Below, piece by piece: positions 32,780 to 33,611 of a stretch of 33,611 bases of DNA. The stretch covers positions 1 through 33,611 of the forward strand of contig NZ_CAJQOO010000060.1 of the NCBI RefSeq assembly GCF_905480005.1, written 5' to 3'. The position numbers and the translations under genes are program-made. This DNA comes from an uncultured Maricaulis sp. (GTDB lineage: Bacteria; Pseudomonadota; Alphaproteobacteria; Caulobacterales; Maricaulaceae). Within the stretch, counting starts at the first letter, position 1. Each line of letters opens with the position of its first letter. The notes beneath the pieces were generated by a model. The model did no database searches and was not told the DNA's origin. It worked only from the letters and a program-made list of their open reading frames with translations.

Positions 32780-32951
32780 AGGGCTGGCTTGTCGGGTTCC
32801 TAACTGCTTGATTCTAAAGCATGGCCGTGTCGTGCTGTCGGCCCCTTGATTGTGTCTTCCCGGCCCCGCCGTTTGGAGGGGCGCCGCGGGATCGCACCAA
32901 GTATCCGGTGGTGATGCGCTGCGAAGACCGGTTTGTCCCGGGTTTTCACGC

Positions 32952-32980
32952 TTAACCTCTCTCCCCAAAGCGCCTATATA
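32952..32980 (+). promoter_or_regulatory. possible promoter of mnmA
   Basis: TTAACC (32952-32957) and TATATA (32975-32980) are separated by 17 bp, giving a partial match to sigma-70 -35 and -10 elements about 54 bp before the mnmA start. The stretch 32780-32951 shows nothing else. Confidence 0.3.
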
Positions 32981-33033
32981 CCCGCCTCCAACAACCGTTT
33001 GCTGCGGGCCTTGACCCCGCTGGAGGCGAAAGA

Positions 33034-33611
33034 TGACGACCGACCTTACCGGCCGCGCCCGTGCGCAGGCCGATGACCTCATTTCCCGTCTGGGCCTGTC
33101 CGGCGATCCGCTGGGGCTGGGAGGCCATCCCGGTGACCACCGCGTCGTGGTGGCCATGTCCGGCGGTGTCGACAGTTCGGTGACCGCGGCCCTGCTGCAC
33201 CATCTCGGCTATGATGTCGTGGGTGTGACGCTGCAGCTTTATGATCATGGCGCCGCCCTGGCCAAAAAGGGCGCCTGCTGCGCCGGCCAGGATATCTATG
33301 ACGCCAAGCGCGTCGCCGAGGCCTGCGGCTTTCCCCATTATGTGCTCGATTATGAAAGCCGTTTCCGCGAAGCGGTGATCGAGGAATTTGCCGACACCTA
33401 TCTGGCCGGCTTCACGCCCATTCCCTGCGTGCGCTGCAACCAGACCGTCAAATTCGCCGACCTGCTGACCACCGCCCGGCAGCTCGGCGCGGTGTGCATG
33501 GCCACAGGGCATTACATCCAGCGTGTCACCGGAGAAAACGGGCCGGAGCTGCGCCGCGCCGCCGATGCCGGCAAGGACCAGTCCTATTTCCTGTTCGCGA
33601 CCACACATGAC
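33034..33611 (+). CDS. mnmA: tRNA 2-thiouridylase MnmA, 5' part (runs off the window)
   Basis: MnmA adds sulfur at position 2 of the wobble uridine in tRNA-Lys, -Glu and -Gln. The visible 192 residues have an N-terminal extension of about 35 residues, then the PP-loop ATPase motif SGGVDSS (43-49). [12 protein letters not shown] (about 80-91), usual in alphaproteobacterial MnmA, follows. [15 protein letters not shown] (about 127-141) contains the Cys corresponding to the first catalytic cysteine, and ATGHY lies at 157-161. The frame is still open at the last base. A GGAGG motif lies 6 bp before the ATG. It is unrelated to the flagellar genes and marks the end of that region. Confidence 0.93.

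Noticed and set aside
32952-33608. 218-codon open frame on the - strand
   Set aside because: Antisense to mnmA, whose PP-loop and cysteine motifs are clear on the + strand.
1-33611. CRISPR arrays, tRNA or rRNA genes, insertion sequences or prophage
   Set aside because: No regularly spaced direct repeats, tRNA-like cloverleaf, transposase or phage structural gene was recognised. The only repeats are short in-frame tandem units in cheA and fliK.

Overview
The window is about 33.6 kb of GC-rich DNA from an alphaproteobacterium, most likely a dimorphic, stalked or budding marine member of the Caulobacterales/Maricaulales (Maricaulis- or Hyphomonas-like). This is inferred from full-length CtrA, ChpT, SciP and FlbD, a Caulobacter-like order of flagellar genes, clusters of GANTC (CcrM-type) sites in the control regions of ctrA and chpT, and TTAA-N7-TTTA CtrA-type boxes upstream of sciP and fliF. 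No tRNA, rRNA, CRISPR array or insertion sequence was seen.

Layout. 1-6785 (+): chpT, then a compact chemotaxis operon cheA-cheW-cheY-cheB-cheR closed by a strong hairpin terminator. 6861-8402: a secreted phosphodiester-glycosidase-family protein (+) converging on ctrA (-) across a shared bidirectional terminator. 8403-8927: a 525-bp control region between the divergent ctrA and fliI, with seven GANTC sites, two DnaA-box-like sites and several TTAA half-sites. 8928-10690 (+): fliI-fliJ, then another bidirectional terminator. 10765-13995: an iron island, with a TonB-dependent haem/siderophore-type receptor (-) divergent from a DUF6607-like lipoprotein (+) and two Fur-box-like sequences between them. 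14089-23534 (-): the long flagellar operon fliF-fliG-fliH-fliN-flbD-flhA-flhF-flhG plus a small membrane protein. 23770-24039 (-): sciP. 24238-28192 (-): fliK-flgD-flgE behind a near-consensus sigma-54 promoter. 28755-31825 (+): flgK-flgL. 31907-32779 (+): three small membrane proteins of unknown function. 33034 to the edge (+): the 5' part of mnmA.

How the genes work together. ChpT passes phosphate from the hybrid kinase CckA (not in the window) to CtrA. CtrA would switch on early flagellar genes such as fliF and also sciP. SciP then restrains CtrA-driven transcription, and FlbD, encoded in the fliF operon, activates sigma-54 promoters of late structural genes such as fliK-flgD-flgE. The window therefore holds a phosphorelay component, its target regulator, that regulator's inhibitor, the class III activator and many of the output genes, next to a chemotaxis operon. 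The most notable observations are the dense regulatory region between ctrA and fliI, the degenerate receiver domains of CheA and FlbD, a duplicated linker motif in CheA, an FlhF with an altered G3 motif, and the unidentified small membrane proteins at the ends of the flagellar blocks.
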